64,000 nt of DNA from Tumebacillus algifaecis (GCF_002243515.1 NZ_CP022657.1:3457501-3521500), one strand, 5' to 3'. Positions 27,552 through 36,590 are shown, numbered from the stretch's first letter. Numbers and translations: made by a program. Notes: generated by a model from the letters alone, not told the origin.

Positions 27552-27756
27552 TGATGCTGTCAGCGACAGCAGAGGCGAGGCTCGCCCATCTGCTGAGGCG
27601 AATCAGGTCTGTGACGAAGACCTGCCTCACACGATCGAAACTGTCACACAGGCCGTCAGATCAATACTGAGCGCGCCTCAAGGAATCGCCCATCCCGCAG
27701 AGCATAGCCTTAGAGCAAACTGAGGTAGCCGATCTGATTCTCTAGTGACTCGATCA
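27552..27756 (+). ncRNA. Candidate structured RNA (unidentified)
   Basis: The gene-free stretch 27459-27952 contains local hairpins GCTGTC/GACAGC (27556-27570), CAGCAGA/TCTGCTG around GGCG/CGCC (27567-27595) and CAGGTCT/AGACCTG (27604-27624). A nested long-range set follows: GATCGA 27633-27638 with TCGATC 27750-27755, GTCAC 27643-27647 with GTGAC 27745-27749, TCAGATC 27656-27662 with GATCTGA 27731-27737, and CCTCA 27676-27680 with TGAGG 27721-27725. This gives an interrupted rod. No tmRNA, RNase P, SRP, T-box or known riboswitch core is visible. Strand is assumed. A 65-codon ORF across it looks accidental. Confidence 0.33.
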
Positions 27757-27952
27757 AATGTAAGGATCACTGCAACCGCTGCAAGAAGATGACTTTGATC
27801 TGGCATCTAGGAGGTACTACGCAATTTTTACGTGAAACTTGCAATTTTCGAAACTTATTTTCATTAATCCCTACGGACACAATGAAAGAGTTTTTCACGA
27901 AACTAGTATATCGTCACACTTTTCGAGATACTAAATAGGGGAGGAAACTTCA

Positions 27953-28678
27953 TTGTCTCAATACAAAAGCTCACTATCTACAACCAATCAACATGATGGA
28001 GGCAAAGCCAGACGACTCCTCGGGGTCTTCACTCGATTGCTCACAGGCGACGTCCTGAACTATATAAAAAGCATTTACTGGACCTCCAAAATCACCAGCA
28101 ACTTCTCTATGCCGCTTCGCGTCTTCACACACTGGAAAACGCGTTGGAGCATCGACAAAACGGCGACCGTCACGGTCCGCGAGCAGCTGATCGTTGGCCG
28201 ACTTGACACTCAGATCGGTCAGAACGGCCAAGAGGGCATCGACCGCAACGTGATCCAAGTCGGTGAGCAAGGTGTGTTGGAAATCGACGGCAAAGTCCGC
28301 TTCGGACCGGGAGTGCGCGTGCTGGTCGGCCCGAACGCAAAGCTGAAGATCGGTGATCGAAGCTACATCACCGCCAACTCGAAGCTGATTGTCAAATCGG
28401 AAGTGGAGATCGGCACCGACTGCGCGATCTCATGGGATGTGCAACTGATGGACACCGACTTCCACCGCATCGCAGAAGGTGCGGTGAACACCAAGAAGAT
28501 CACGATTGGCAACAAAGTCTGGATCGGCTCCCGCGCTACGATCATGAAAGGGGTTACCATCGGCGACGGTGCTGTGATCGCAGCGGGCGCTGTCGTTACC
28601 AAGGACGTGCCTCCCGGTGCGGTCGTTGGCGGCAATCCGGCCTGCGTGCTTCGTGAGCAAGTCAAATGGGTGCCATAA
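27953..28678 (+). CDS. Left-handed beta-helix acyltransferase
   Basis: 241 aa, hexapeptide-repeat (LbH) O- or N-acyltransferase. The N-terminal 60 residues are unlike the family core; hexapeptide coils run from about residue 100 to 235. The C-terminal [43 protein letters not shown] signature is typical of the CysE/NodL/WbbJ group. Acts on a sugar or a wall/surface glycan; acceptor unknown. TTG start at 27953 with GGGGAGGAA. Single-gene unit. Confidence 0.82.
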   Translation: MSQYKSSLSTTNQHDGGKARRLLGVFTRLLTGDVLNYIKSIYWTSKITSNFSMPLRVFTHWKTRWSIDKTATVTVREQLIVGRLDTQIGQNGQEGIDRNVIQVGEQGVLEIDGKVRFGPGVRVLVGPNAKLKIGDRSYITANSKLIVKSEVEIGTDCAISWDVQLMDTDFHRIAEGAVNTKKITIGNKVWIGSRATIMKGVTIGDGAVIAAGAVVTKDVPPGAVVGGNPACVLREQVKWVP

Positions 28679-28685
28679 ACAACAG

Positions 28686-28719
28686 AAAACCGCTGACCCT
28701 TCCGGTCAGCGGTTTTTTC
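28686..28719 (+). terminator. Intrinsic terminator
   Basis: AAAACCGCTGACC and GGTCAGCGGTTTT arms with a TTTTTT tail; also usable by the opposing gene ending at 28720. Confidence 0.88.
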
Positions 28720-29853
28720 TTACCTCACATTTCCCCGCGCAATCACGTCCCACGATTCCCGCGCCCCAAAATCATCGAGCACAATCAGTTCATCGGTCAG
28801 ATTGACCACCGGGCAGGAATGGTTCGGAATGATCTCCAACACATCGCCGACGCGAATCGGGCTATTCTCTGGAATGCGCACCACACCGTGCTCCTCCGAC
28901 AGACGCTCGATCACCGCCAGCTCCTGACCCACAATCAGCCCATATCCGACCAGCCCCTCGCGACCATGCGCCCCTTTGTCGAGCGCCAGCGTCTTCGCCC
29001 CCGCATCGATGACGATCCGTCCCGCCTCAGGTCGCGCCACCACTCGAGTCAGGACGCGAAGCGCGCACCGCTCTGGTGTTACCACACCAAGACTGACCTG
29101 AGTCGCATCATAAAACACATAGTTACCGGGTCGAATCTCGGTCACGCCTAGCACTGCACCTGAAGTTTTCACAGTTGGCGTCGAACCGACACTGATACCA
29201 AGTTCGATCCGGACATCCGACTGCACCAGTTCCGCAGTTGTCAGCAAACACATCGCCTCATCCTGCCCGATCTTCTTCACCTGCTCAGACGATGCCGCAC
29301 CATAAGCATGCCCGGCATGTGTCAACAAGCCAAGCAAGCGAAGTCCCGGCATCTGATGCACCGCTTTCACCAGTGCCGCTGCCGGCTCGCCTGGCAGTAC
29401 GCCCACCCGTCGCAGCCCCGAGTCCACCTTCACCCACACCGGCAACTCCAGACCCCGCGCTGCGGTCACCTGCGCCAACTCGCCAGCACGCTCCTTGCAG
29501 TCTACGATCGTCTGCAACTCCGCCTGTGGAAAACGCTCCAGCAGCTCAAACAACCGTTCCACCTTGCGCACTCCAACCAGCGGATAGGCGACAAGAATGC
29601 TGGTCACCCCACGCTGTAAAAACACTTCTGCTTCACCAAGCTTTGCACAGGTCAGCCCCACGGCCCCTGCCTTCGCCTGCATCGCGAAGATCTCCCACGT
29701 CTTATGCGTCTTGACATGCGGTCGCAGCGCTACGCCCTGCGCCTTTGCAAAGGCGGCCATCTCGGTGATGTTCTCCTCCAGCCGCCCACGATGCACCACG
29801 ACCTGCGGCGTATCCCACTCCACAGTTGTCAGCGTCTGCCACAATTCTGCCAT
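28720..29853 (-). CDS. D-threonine aldolase / D-serine dehydratase-like PLP enzyme
   Basis: 377 aa alanine-racemase-fold (type III) PLP enzyme. RPHVKTHKTWEI holds the PLP lysine near residue 48; the C-terminal DSD1-like domain has the putative metal site NHSCPVVNLTDE. The family cleaves D-threonine or dehydrates D-serine; which applies is not clear from sequence. It is the last gene of a minus-strand run with Nudix, TrxB-like, nucleotidase and MidA-like genes. GAGGTGAGG precedes the ATG. Confidence 0.82.
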   Translation of the reverse strand: MAELWQTLTTVEWDTPQVVVHRGRLEENITEMAAFAKAQGVALRPHVKTHKTWEIFAMQAKAGAVGLTCAKLGEAEVFLQRGVTSILVAYPLVGVRKVERLFELLERFPQAELQTIVDCKERAGELAQVTAARGLELPVWVKVDSGLRRVGVLPGEPAAALVKAVHQMPGLRLLGLLTHAGHAYGAASSEQVKKIGQDEAMCLLTTAELVQSDVRIELGISVGSTPTVKTSGAVLGVTEIRPGNYVFYDATQVSLGVVTPERCALRVLTRVVARPEAGRIVIDAGAKTLALDKGAHGREGLVGYGLIVGQELAVIERLSEEHGVVRIPENSPIRVGDVLEIIPNHSCPVVNLTDELIVLDDFGARESWDVIARGNVR

Positions 29854-29859
29854 CCCGCC

Positions 29860-30351
29860 TCACCTCGCAGCGAAGCGATGTTCACGCACTCGCTCCAGCG
29901 CATGCAGATACACATCATCCTTCAAAATCAAACTATACTCCGCCCCTGCTTTCACCACTTCTGAGGAAGGCGGGTTCGCAAAATGACGCACCTCTTCGGT
30001 CTCAAAGCCGTCCGGTAGCGAATGCATCCGCTCAACCTTCGCGACGTAGATCGTCTTCACCAGCGGGCCCATTCCTTCCGCCTCGATGACATACTGCCCG
30101 AGCGGTTCGATCGCACAGACTTCGGCGCCCGTTTCCTCATACACTTCACGGATCGCCGTCTGCAGAGGCCACTCGCCAGCTTCCCGAGTGCCGCCTGGCA
30201 GTTCCCAGCCTCTAGTTTGATGGCGGGTCATCAGCAGTTTCCCTTCATAAAAAGCAAATACCAACACATATCCCGCGTCGAGAAAGTCGGTTGCCTCAAA
30301 GCTCAGCCGCACCTGCTGACCGGGATAGGACCCGGCAAATTCATACCTCAC
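29860..30351 (-). CDS. Nudix hydrolase, YtkD/MutT-type
   Basis: 163 aa. The Nudix box GX5EX7REUXEEXGU is present as GGTREAGEWPLQTAIREVYEETGAEV (split here as GGTREAGE and REVYEETGA). Similarity in LGQYVI, KTIYVAKVE and the C-terminal ILKDDVY resembles Bacillus YtkD, a nucleoside triphosphatase also reported to act on RNA 5' ends. GTG start at 30351 overlaps the upstream stop as GTGA and follows AGGGGGAA; the longer frame to 30453 lies within the upstream gene. Confidence 0.82.
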   Translation of the reverse strand: MRYEFAGSYPGQQVRLSFEATDFLDAGYVLVFAFYEGKLLMTRHQTRGWELPGGTREAGEWPLQTAIREVYEETGAEVCAIEPLGQYVIEAEGMGPLVKTIYVAKVERMHSLPDGFETEEVRHFANPPSSEVVKAGAEYSLILKDDVYLHALERVREHRFAAR

Positions 30352-31295
30352 CGCTGTTCCCCCTTTTGCATGACCAACAAAGACACTTGCTTCGCTGCGA
30401 TCATCGCCTGCCCGACCGCAGATGCGATGCTCGAATACAGTGGGCGCGTACACACATCGCCCACCGCGAAAATGCCCGCTGCGCTCGTCTGTCCGGTCGC
30501 ATCGGTCCGTATGTAGCCGTCCATTTCGGTCTCGACCTGGCCGCGCAGCAGATGTGAGTTGGGCTCCACCCCGATTCGCACAAACAGGCCGTCAACTGCC
30601 AGCCGCCGCACCGTATCGCCCGCCATGCGCACATCCACCCCCTGCACCGCTCCCGCTCCGAAAATCCGTTCCACACTCGCATTGGTCAAGCGTTCGATCT
30701 TCGGATGAGCAAGCACCGGATGCAAAAATTCCTCCCGTGCTCGAAAGTGCTCAGAGCGGTGGATCAACAGCACATCGGCCCCTTGTTCGGCCAACAACAG
30801 CGCACCTTCCAGCGCGCGATCTCCGCCGCCAACAATGGCCACCTTTTTTCCAGCAAATCGACCACGATCACGCGTCGCCGAATAGACTTCGCCCCGCTCG
30901 ATCATCTCCAGCTCACCAGGCACACCCAGCCTGCGATCACCCGCTCCTGTCGCTGCGATCAGCCCGCGAAAGGAGATCTGCTCCTCACCGCCCGCCGCAT
31001 CGCGCACCGACAGAGAACGACCCGCAATATCGACTTTCTGAACCTGCACGCCGCGTTGCACCATACAGCCCATCGCCTCTACATGCGCGGCGAACAAAGC
31101 CTGCACTTCCGCCCCGCTCTTCGCTTGCACGCCGGGATAATCGAACACCTCGTTTTGAATGGCAGACAGCTGTCCGCCCAGCTCTTCTCGCGCCTCCAAC
31201 AGAAGGTGGGACAGTCCGAGCCGCTTGCACCAAAGAGCGGCGGTCATGCCCGCAGGACCGCCGCCGAGAATCACCACATCAGGTTGTCTGTTCAC
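30348..31295 (-). CDS. Thioredoxin reductase-like flavoprotein lacking the CxxC pair
   Basis: 315 aa FAD/NAD(P) oxidoreductase with TrxB layout: FAD site GGGPAGMTAALWCKRLG, NADPH site VAIVGGGDRALEGALLL, and GIFAVGDVCTRPL for FAD. At the place of the redox-active CATC of thioredoxin reductases it reads YSATRDRG, so both catalytic cysteines are missing. It therefore cannot be a classical thioredoxin reductase; a ferredoxin/flavodoxin-NADP reductase or other role is more likely. GTG start at 31295 after GGGGGAG; it overlaps the nucleotidase gene by 17 bp. Confidence 0.82.
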   Translation of the reverse strand: MNRQPDVVILGGGPAGMTAALWCKRLGLSHLLLEAREELGGQLSAIQNEVFDYPGVQAKSGAEVQALFAAHVEAMGCMVQRGVQVQKVDIAGRSLSVRDAAGGEEQISFRGLIAATGAGDRRLGVPGELEMIERGEVYSATRDRGRFAGKKVAIVGGGDRALEGALLLAEQGADVLLIHRSEHFRAREEFLHPVLAHPKIERLTNASVERIFGAGAVQGVDVRMAGDTVRRLAVDGLFVRIGVEPNSHLLRGQVETEMDGYIRTDATGQTSAAGIFAVGDVCTRPLYSSIASAVGQAMIAAKQVSLLVMQKGEQR

Positions 31296-31845
31296 CCTCG
31301 CTCCCCCACTTTCGCTCGGCAAGTAACGATTCGAATTCCAGCCACCCAGACACGCGCGGCACCTTGACCGAACGGTTGTACGGGTAGTCCATCGCAACAG
31401 CCAGCCTGCCGGTCGCCGCGAACGCCTCCAGATTGTGCGGCGCATCGTCAAACAGTAAGTCGCCTCGAACCATGTCCTTGCGGTGTGCAAAAATTAGATT
31501 TTCTTTGCTCAGAAACGGCAGATGCTCTGCCACCCACTGCTCCTTCTCCGTATACGCAAACGTCCGCGAACTGGTCACGATCAACAGATCGTAAGCCTTT
31601 GCCAATCGCTCCAGCACAGCCACCGCATCGGGCAGCGGCTGCAATCCGCGAAACAGGCCCGGCGCATCCAAATACTCATAAATCTTCTTGCCGCACACAG
31701 GCTTCACATACTTCTCCGTTTGCCAACACATTATCCGCTCCACCGTCAGATCGTCATCATGCTCCTCATTGTAACGGCGAAACCACTCGCTCATCAGGTC
31801 GACGATGACCGAGTCCATATCCACTAATATCGTCTTGACTTCCAA
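31279..31845 (-). CDS. 5'(3')-deoxyribonucleotidase family HAD phosphatase
   Basis: 188 aa. Catalytic DMDSVIVDL at residues 9-17 (DxDxxxxD), VTSSRTF for HAD motif II, and LLFDDAPHNLEAF for motif IV fit the NT5C family (PF06941), which dephosphorylates deoxynucleotides. Bacillus YorS/YqfW-like proteins are similar. TTG start with AGGAGGG nine bases upstream. Possible salvage or house-cleaning partner for the Nudix gene in this operon. Confidence 0.82.
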   Translation of the reverse strand: MEVKTILVDMDSVIVDLMSEWFRRYNEEHDDDLTVERIMCWQTEKYVKPVCGKKIYEYLDAPGLFRGLQPLPDAVAVLERLAKAYDLLIVTSSRTFAYTEKEQWVAEHLPFLSKENLIFAHRKDMVRGDLLFDDAPHNLEAFAATGRLAVAMDYPYNRSVKVPRVSGWLEFESLLAERKWGSEGEQTT

Positions 31846-31866
31846 CGTTCTGGCCCTCCTGTGTCA

Positions 31867-33021
31867 TCAATCATCCAGCGAAAATGTCAGAGCCCCAATC
31901 TTCCCTTGTACAGCGGCTGGTTCCAAGCCTTTGACTTGAATCAGCACTTTAAAAACTTCACCGAGCGACTGCGGCATAAACAACGCCAGCATTTTATGGA
32001 GTTCCTCATCGGCCATCAGATCGAGATGCTCCCGCGCCCGCTTCTGCAAGTCTGCCACTTTGTTCAAAAATCCGTTGCCGCCGAGAAAATGCATCTGGTC
32101 GGTAAAACCCACCTCGCACAGTCCGACCGCTTCCCCGCGCCGAATCAGCAGTGAGAAATCGAGATCGGCTGTCAAATCCTGCTCCCCGACCCGTTCCAGT
32201 GGTTCGACCAGCTTTTGCTTCCAAAAGGCTCGCACACCTGTGCCCTTACGGTGCCGCAGGTGGACCTCAGGCGCCAGATTCCCATAGTCGATGGTTAGCA
32301 CAAACCCCCGCTCCAACAGTCCGCCCATCGCAACGATCACGTCGGCAGCCGCTGGACAGACTTCGAAGCGCTCGCCCACTTGCAGCTGTGCCTTGGTTTC
32401 CTCATCCACCAAGTCGAGCAACTGCGGGTCGGACAACGCTCCTGCCACTTCGCAGTACCCGTCACCGTCTGCGCTGATGTAATATTCCACGTAACCTTCA
32501 TCGAGCTTGCCCAAACGGTGCACCGGCAGCGCGTCGAACAACTCATTGCTGAAAATCACCCCGACCTGCCCGCCCGCCACTTCGTCGAGCGACTGAAACC
32601 AAGCGATCTTGTCTGCAAACCCGCATTCTGCGGCATAAGCCTGTTGACGTCCGCGCAAGTGCTCGCCTTGTTCGACGATGTGGTAGCGAACGGCATTAAA
32701 AAAGGCAGCATCCCGCTCAGCCATCCTTAAAAAATCGACCGCCAGCGTGCCAACGCCAGCCCCCATCTCCAGGACAAAGAACGGATCGGGTCGGTCGAGC
32801 AAATTCCACATCTGCCAGACCTGTCGTGCCAAACAGGCTCCAAAGATCGGATGCACCATCGGACTGGTGTAAAAATCGCCGCCTGGGCCGATCGTCATCG
32901 CAGGTCGATTGTAATACCCGGCTGTCGGGTGATACAACGCCGTCTCCATAAATTCTGCAAAAGTCAGTTGCCCTTTTTCATGCAAAAGTGCTACCAACGA
33001 TTCGCGCACAAGATCACGCAT
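31867..33021 (-). CDS. SAM-dependent methyltransferase, MidA/NDUFAF7 family
   Basis: 384 aa. LTFAEFMETALYHPTAGYYNR at the head, GGDFYTSPMVHPIFG, and SAM motif VLEMGAGVGTLAVDFL near residue 90 match PF02636. Human NDUFAF7 methylates an arginine of complex I; bacterial targets are unknown. ATG at 33021 aligns with the family start; the frame runs upstream without a ribosome site. First gene of the minus-strand run 28720-33021. Confidence 0.87.
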   Translation of the reverse strand: MRDLVRESLVALLHEKGQLTFAEFMETALYHPTAGYYNRPAMTIGPGGDFYTSPMVHPIFGACLARQVWQMWNLLDRPDPFFVLEMGAGVGTLAVDFLRMAERDAAFFNAVRYHIVEQGEHLRGRQQAYAAECGFADKIAWFQSLDEVAGGQVGVIFSNELFDALPVHRLGKLDEGYVEYYISADGDGYCEVAGALSDPQLLDLVDEETKAQLQVGERFEVCPAAADVIVAMGGLLERGFVLTIDYGNLAPEVHLRHRKGTGVRAFWKQKLVEPLERVGEQDLTADLDFSLLIRRGEAVGLCEVGFTDQMHFLGGNGFLNKVADLQKRAREHLDLMADEELHKMLALFMPQSLGEVFKVLIQVKGLEPAAVQGKIGALTFSLDD

Positions 33022-33084
33022 CAAAAAAACCCCTTTCCCGAACCAGTCTGCTATAGTTATTGTAACATAAGGAGGTATTTCCTG

Positions 33085-33561
33085 ATGCTGATCATTCGTC
33101 CTTCCACCGCCGAAGATGCGGTCCAATTGGTCGCCCTCGAAAACATCGTCTGGACGTCCGACATCGCGCCAGTCCCGATTCATTGGGACTCGACCGCAGA
33201 CTATTTGCAGAGCTGCCCGCCCGGTTCACAGCTCGTCGCCGATCTCGACGGAGTGATCTGCGGCTATGTGCAAAGCAAACCCCCAACCCCACTGCCAAGC
33301 AATTCGCATGTGACCGAACTGGCCATCGCCGTACACCCCGCTTACCACAGCCGCGGCATCGGTAGCCAACTGCTGCAAGCGATTGAAGCGGACGCTCGCC
33401 TGCATGGCAAGCGAAAACTCACCCTGCGCGTCCTCGCCAGCAATGAGAAGGCGATCCAGTTTTACAAGCGTTGCGGCTATCTAGAACAAGGTCGTCTCGT
33501 CCAAGAATTTTACCTGAACGGCAACTATATCGACGACCTTTTGATGTACAAACTGCTCTAA
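33085..33561 (+). CDS. GNAT-family N-acetyltransferase
   Basis: 158 aa. The GNAT fold shows the acetyl-CoA motif A in VHPAYHSRGIGSQLLQAI (R/Q-x-x-G-x-G/A) and motif B in SNEKAIQFYKRCGYLEQG. Substrate unknown. AAGGAGGT lies nine bases before ATG 33085. Divergent from the MidA-like gene. Confidence 0.87.
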   Translation: MLIIRPSTAEDAVQLVALENIVWTSDIAPVPIHWDSTADYLQSCPPGSQLVADLDGVICGYVQSKPPTPLPSNSHVTELAIAVHPAYHSRGIGSQLLQAIEADARLHGKRKLTLRVLASNEKAIQFYKRCGYLEQGRLVQEFYLNGNYIDDLLMYKLL

Positions 33562-33574
33562 AAAAGGGAAGAGC

Positions 33575-34600
33575 CTAGTGGCCCTTCCCCTCCTCGAGCT
33601 CCTGAACAAAAGACAGCGGCTCATCAACTTTTAGCAACACGCGGGTGACGCGAGACTTCTTCCCGAACGGTCCGTGCAAAATCACCGGTTCGTGCAGCTT
33701 GATCTCTAGCTGTGGCTCTTCAAAAAACAGCACCGCGTAAAAGGCGTGCTTGTCACGCTTTTCTTCGAAGCTTATCGGAATCGGCTGCACGGACGCGATG
33801 TTGTGCTTCGCAATCAACGTGTGGCTGGAAAATCCGATGCGCAGATAGACGGCATCGTCGCTCACCAGAATCGGACAGTGCTTGAACGAGTTGTAATACC
33901 CCACCAATCCCACGATAGCGTATAGACTCGACGCGGTGGCGATCCACGCCGCGGTGACGCTCCAGATTTCGATCACCAGATGCATCAAAACGGCTTCCAG
34001 CAAGGCCAGCAACACAAAGACGATCACCAGTGCTTTGATGCTGGAATCTCGATGATAGGTGAACGAGCGATATTTTGCGGGCTTTTGTTTGCCAAAGTGA
34101 AAGGCATAAAAGATCATGCCAAGATCCATCACCAGAAAATCGAGCAGTCGGGACTCCCCGATCGTAGCCCCTAACGCTTTACGCAAAGCATCCAGCCAGT
34201 GGAACTCGGTCTGTTGAAACGCCTGCATAGATTTGACCAAGGATCGCAATTTCACCAGCAGAAAGATCAAAAGCAATGCCTCAATCGCCGGAACGAGATA
34301 GAGTAGCACATCGAAAAACGCTTGCTGCGACGCGGGCAGTAGATACTTTCCGACCAGCGTCCCCAAAAACAAGACGGGCAGTACGGCGAACCATGATTTT
34401 TTCTGCTTGCGAACGACGAGAAAATAGTAGAGCAAAGGAATGGTCAGCACCAGATCGAGCGCAACGCCGAGGACGACTGCGCTTTCATCGTCCGGATATT
34501 GAACCGCCACTTGCAAAGCAGCATAGTCGGCACCGACAACTAGTATGGCGAGCAGCAAGAACCATTGTAACGGACCCAAGATAGAAAGAGATCGTTTCAC
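33575..34600 (-). CDS. Multi-pass membrane protein, unknown
   Basis: 341 aa with about seven or eight hydrophobic segments in the first 240 residues and a soluble C-terminal part of about 100 residues (after FKHCPILVSDDAVYLRIGF). No transport or enzyme motif seen. GTG start with GGAGGAACG. Ends 14 bp from the convergent GNAT gene. Family not recognised. Confidence 0.7.
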   Translation of the reverse strand: MKRSLSILGPLQWFLLLAILVVGADYAALQVAVQYPDDESAVVLGVALDLVLTIPLLYYFLVVRKQKKSWFAVLPVLFLGTLVGKYLLPASQQAFFDVLLYLVPAIEALLLIFLLVKLRSLVKSMQAFQQTEFHWLDALRKALGATIGESRLLDFLVMDLGMIFYAFHFGKQKPAKYRSFTYHRDSSIKALVIVFVLLALLEAVLMHLVIEIWSVTAAWIATASSLYAIVGLVGYYNSFKHCPILVSDDAVYLRIGFSSHTLIAKHNIASVQPIPISFEEKRDKHAFYAVLFFEEPQLEIKLHEPVILHGPFGKKSRVTRVLLKVDEPLSFVQELEEGKGH

Positions 34601-34719
34601 TATCGTTCCTCCAATCGGAAATCCTTTCCTATTTTAAGTATAGCAAGAAAAGTGTGTCCAAGCTGTGGAGAAAGCAGCAATCGTGTACAATAGAGAGCGA
34701 AAAGGAGTGAGATCAAGCG

Positions 34720-34968
34720 ATGCAAATGCCCAAAGAATGGACCGAGGCCGAAATCCCGGAAGGCGGCACACTGCTGCGCAAAGAGACGTACGAGTACCAA
34801 ACCGAAAAAGGCGACTTCCAAATCGAAGTCTTTGAAAATCTAAAAGGTGAATTCTACGCGATCGGCACCCCGCAAAACGGAGACAAATTGATCGTCTACG
34901 GCAGCAACCTCACAACCTCCCGCGCCCTCGCGCTTTCTGTCGTCCTTGACAAAATCGAACGCGAATAA
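34720..34968 (+). CDS. Small conserved hypothetical protein
   Basis: 82 aa, soluble, starting MQMPKEWTEAEIPEGGTLL and ending LDKIERE; an antiparallel beta pattern (YEYQTEKGDFQIEVFEN, KGEFYAIGTPQ) followed by a helix. AAAAGGAGTGAG precedes the ATG. Alone in its transcription unit. Not recognised. Confidence 0.68.
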   Translation: MQMPKEWTEAEIPEGGTLLRKETYEYQTEKGDFQIEVFENLKGEFYAIGTPQNGDKLIVYGSNLTTSRALALSVVLDKIERE

Positions 34969-34972
34969 GCAA

Positions 34973-35010
34973 AAAACACCTCTGGCCAGGCATCGGCAGA
35001 GGTGTTTTTG
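34973..35010 (+). terminator. Intrinsic terminator
   Basis: AAAAACACCTCTG and CAGAGGTGTTTTT arms. Confidence 0.82.
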
Positions 35011-35073
35011 ATCCGATATGCAAAAGATGATCGTGTACGTAAAATGCATGAACAACCACGTTTCCATTCACAT

Positions 35074-35216
35074 CTGCAAGTCTTCTCAAGTCTTCTCAAG
35101 TCTTCTCAAGTCTTCTCAAGTCTTCTCAAGTCTTCTCAAGTCTTCTCAAGTCTTCTCAAGTCTTCTCAAGTCTTCTCAAGTCTTCTCAAGTCTTCTCAAA
35201 TCTTCTCAAGTCTTCC
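35074..35216. repeat. 10-bp tandem repeat TCTTCTCAAG, 13 units
   Basis: Thirteen head-to-tail units from 35081 to 35210, one with a G-to-A change at its last base, then a partial diverged unit. It lies between the terminator of the 82-aa gene and the 3' end of the CapA lipoprotein gene, outside the coding frame of both. Low-complexity reading frames on the plus strand across it are artefacts of the repeat. Confidence 0.95.
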
Positions 35217-35226
35217 TCACAGACCT

Positions 35227-36390
35227 TTATTTCGGCATCGTGTTCTTCAGTTCCGGCACCCATTGCTTCATATGAGCGTTGATTTCTTCATAAAGTTCTT
35301 TGCTCTTTGGCAACTGCTGGGGCGTTACATCAGCAAGCGGAATCACCTTGTACTGCCGCCAGTTGCGTTTGTGTGTCCACACGGGCAGGAAGGCCGGATT
35401 TTTCAAGGTGATCGTTTTCTCATCACCTTTGGTCACCTTTTCCACCTCAAGTTCCAAGATTCCACCGATCTCGCGGTAGATCTCGTCTTGACCGGAGATA
35501 AAATTGCCCAGGGAATAAATGACAAACGACTTTCGCCCATCCCCGTTATCAATCCACTCCACTGGCTGGAGCACATGCGGATGGTGACCGAGCACGATAT
35601 CGACGCCCTCTTTGGTCATTTCCCGCACCAGCTCTTTTTGCTCGTCGCTGGGCAGACGCTGATATTCATTGCCCGTGTGCAAGTTCATGATGACCACATC
35701 GGCCATCCCCTTCGCCTCACGTACCGCCGCTTTCATCTTGACCGGGTCGATCAAGTTGATCAGATAGTCCTTTCCTTCTGGAACCGGGATTCCATTCGTG
35801 CCGTACGTGTACGATAGGATGGCAAATTTGATCCCGTTTTTCTCCACTACCCGAATCTTCGCCTGGTCTTCTGCCGACTCATACACGCCGACATACGGAA
35901 TTCCAAGCTCGTTCCAATGTTTGATCGCGCTGCGAATGCCTTTCTCTCCCGCATCGAGCGAGTGGTTGTTGGCAATCGACACCACATCGATCCCTGCGTC
36001 CTTGAGCGCATCGCCCACTTCATAAGGAGAGTTGAACATCGGATAGTCGGACAAGCCGACCTCCACGCCACCGATCATCGTTTCTTGATTGGCGATGGCC
36101 AAGTCAGGCTTGAGCAAATACGGCTTGACCAACTCAAATTGATAGCGGAAATCGTAGCCACCGTTTGCCGTCTGGGCATCCTTATACAAGGAAGAGTGGA
36201 TCAAAATATCCCCGATCGCTGCCACCGTCGCCTGTGTTGTCACCGCCTTTGCTTCTTCTTTCGGCGGCGAATTCACCGCATTGGGCGTTTGAATCTGTGC
36301 ATTTGGATTCGGAGCGCCATTCCCTGCACTGCACCCGCTCACCCCGACCAGCAAAGCGACCGATAACGCTGTCAACCATACTTTCTTCAC
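35227..36390 (-). CDS. CapA-family lipoprotein (PGA_cap phosphoesterase-like)
   Basis: 387 aa. The lipobox GVSGC ends a signal peptide of about 18 residues, followed by a disordered Asn/Pro-rich linker and the PGA_cap metallophosphoesterase-like domain (AAIGDILIHSSL, AIANQETMIGG, SIANNHSLDAGEKG, LGHHPHVLQPVE, IYSLGNFISGQD). Membrane-anchored outside the cell; relatives act in poly-gamma-glutamate capsule handling, but no capB/capC lie here. GTG at 36390 is chosen because AAAGGAG then sits at proper spacing; ATG at 36396 is too close to it. A second CapA homologue is in the RiPP cluster. Confidence 0.85.
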   Translation of the reverse strand: MKKVWLTALSVALLVGVSGCSAGNGAPNPNAQIQTPNAVNSPPKEEAKAVTTQATVAAIGDILIHSSLYKDAQTANGGYDFRYQFELVKPYLLKPDLAIANQETMIGGVEVGLSDYPMFNSPYEVGDALKDAGIDVVSIANNHSLDAGEKGIRSAIKHWNELGIPYVGVYESAEDQAKIRVVEKNGIKFAILSYTYGTNGIPVPEGKDYLINLIDPVKMKAAVREAKGMADVVIMNLHTGNEYQRLPSDEQKELVREMTKEGVDIVLGHHPHVLQPVEWIDNGDGRKSFVIYSLGNFISGQDEIYREIGGILELEVEKVTKGDEKTITLKNPAFLPVWTHKRNWRQYKVIPLADVTPQQLPKSKELYEEINAHMKQWVPELKNTMPK

Positions 36391-36470
36391 GTACATAACT
36401 CCTTTTTCGCTTATTCTCCTCTCAATTTAACTAAAGAATTCATTTTTGGCAATTCATATACTTCCTTTGC

Positions 36471-36590
36471 TCAATCAATCTTTCGAATCGTCGGATTCAT
36501 CCACATCAGCACCAGCAAAAGGATGCCAAACGCAAAGATTGAATCAAGACCCAATCTCGTTGTGTAACCATAGTTCGGTACGCTACCGAA
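36471..36590 (-). pseudogene. Remnant of a membrane-protein C-terminus
   Basis: The minus-strand frame ending at 36471 encodes GLDSIFAFGILLLVLMWMNP followed by a short basic tail, like a last membrane helix, but the frame is closed by an in-frame TAG at 36591-36593 with no start. No parent gene is identifiable. Confidence 0.28.

Noticed and set aside
27526-27723. 65-codon ORF MIGFTSGQDDAVSD...
   Set aside because: No ribosome-binding site, composition unlike neighbours, and it crosses strong inverted repeats better explained as RNA structure.
35002-35817. Plus-strand ORFs with repeated SSQVFSSLLK
   Set aside because: Created by the 10-bp repeat, which leaves frames open; they overlap the well-supported CapA lipoprotein.
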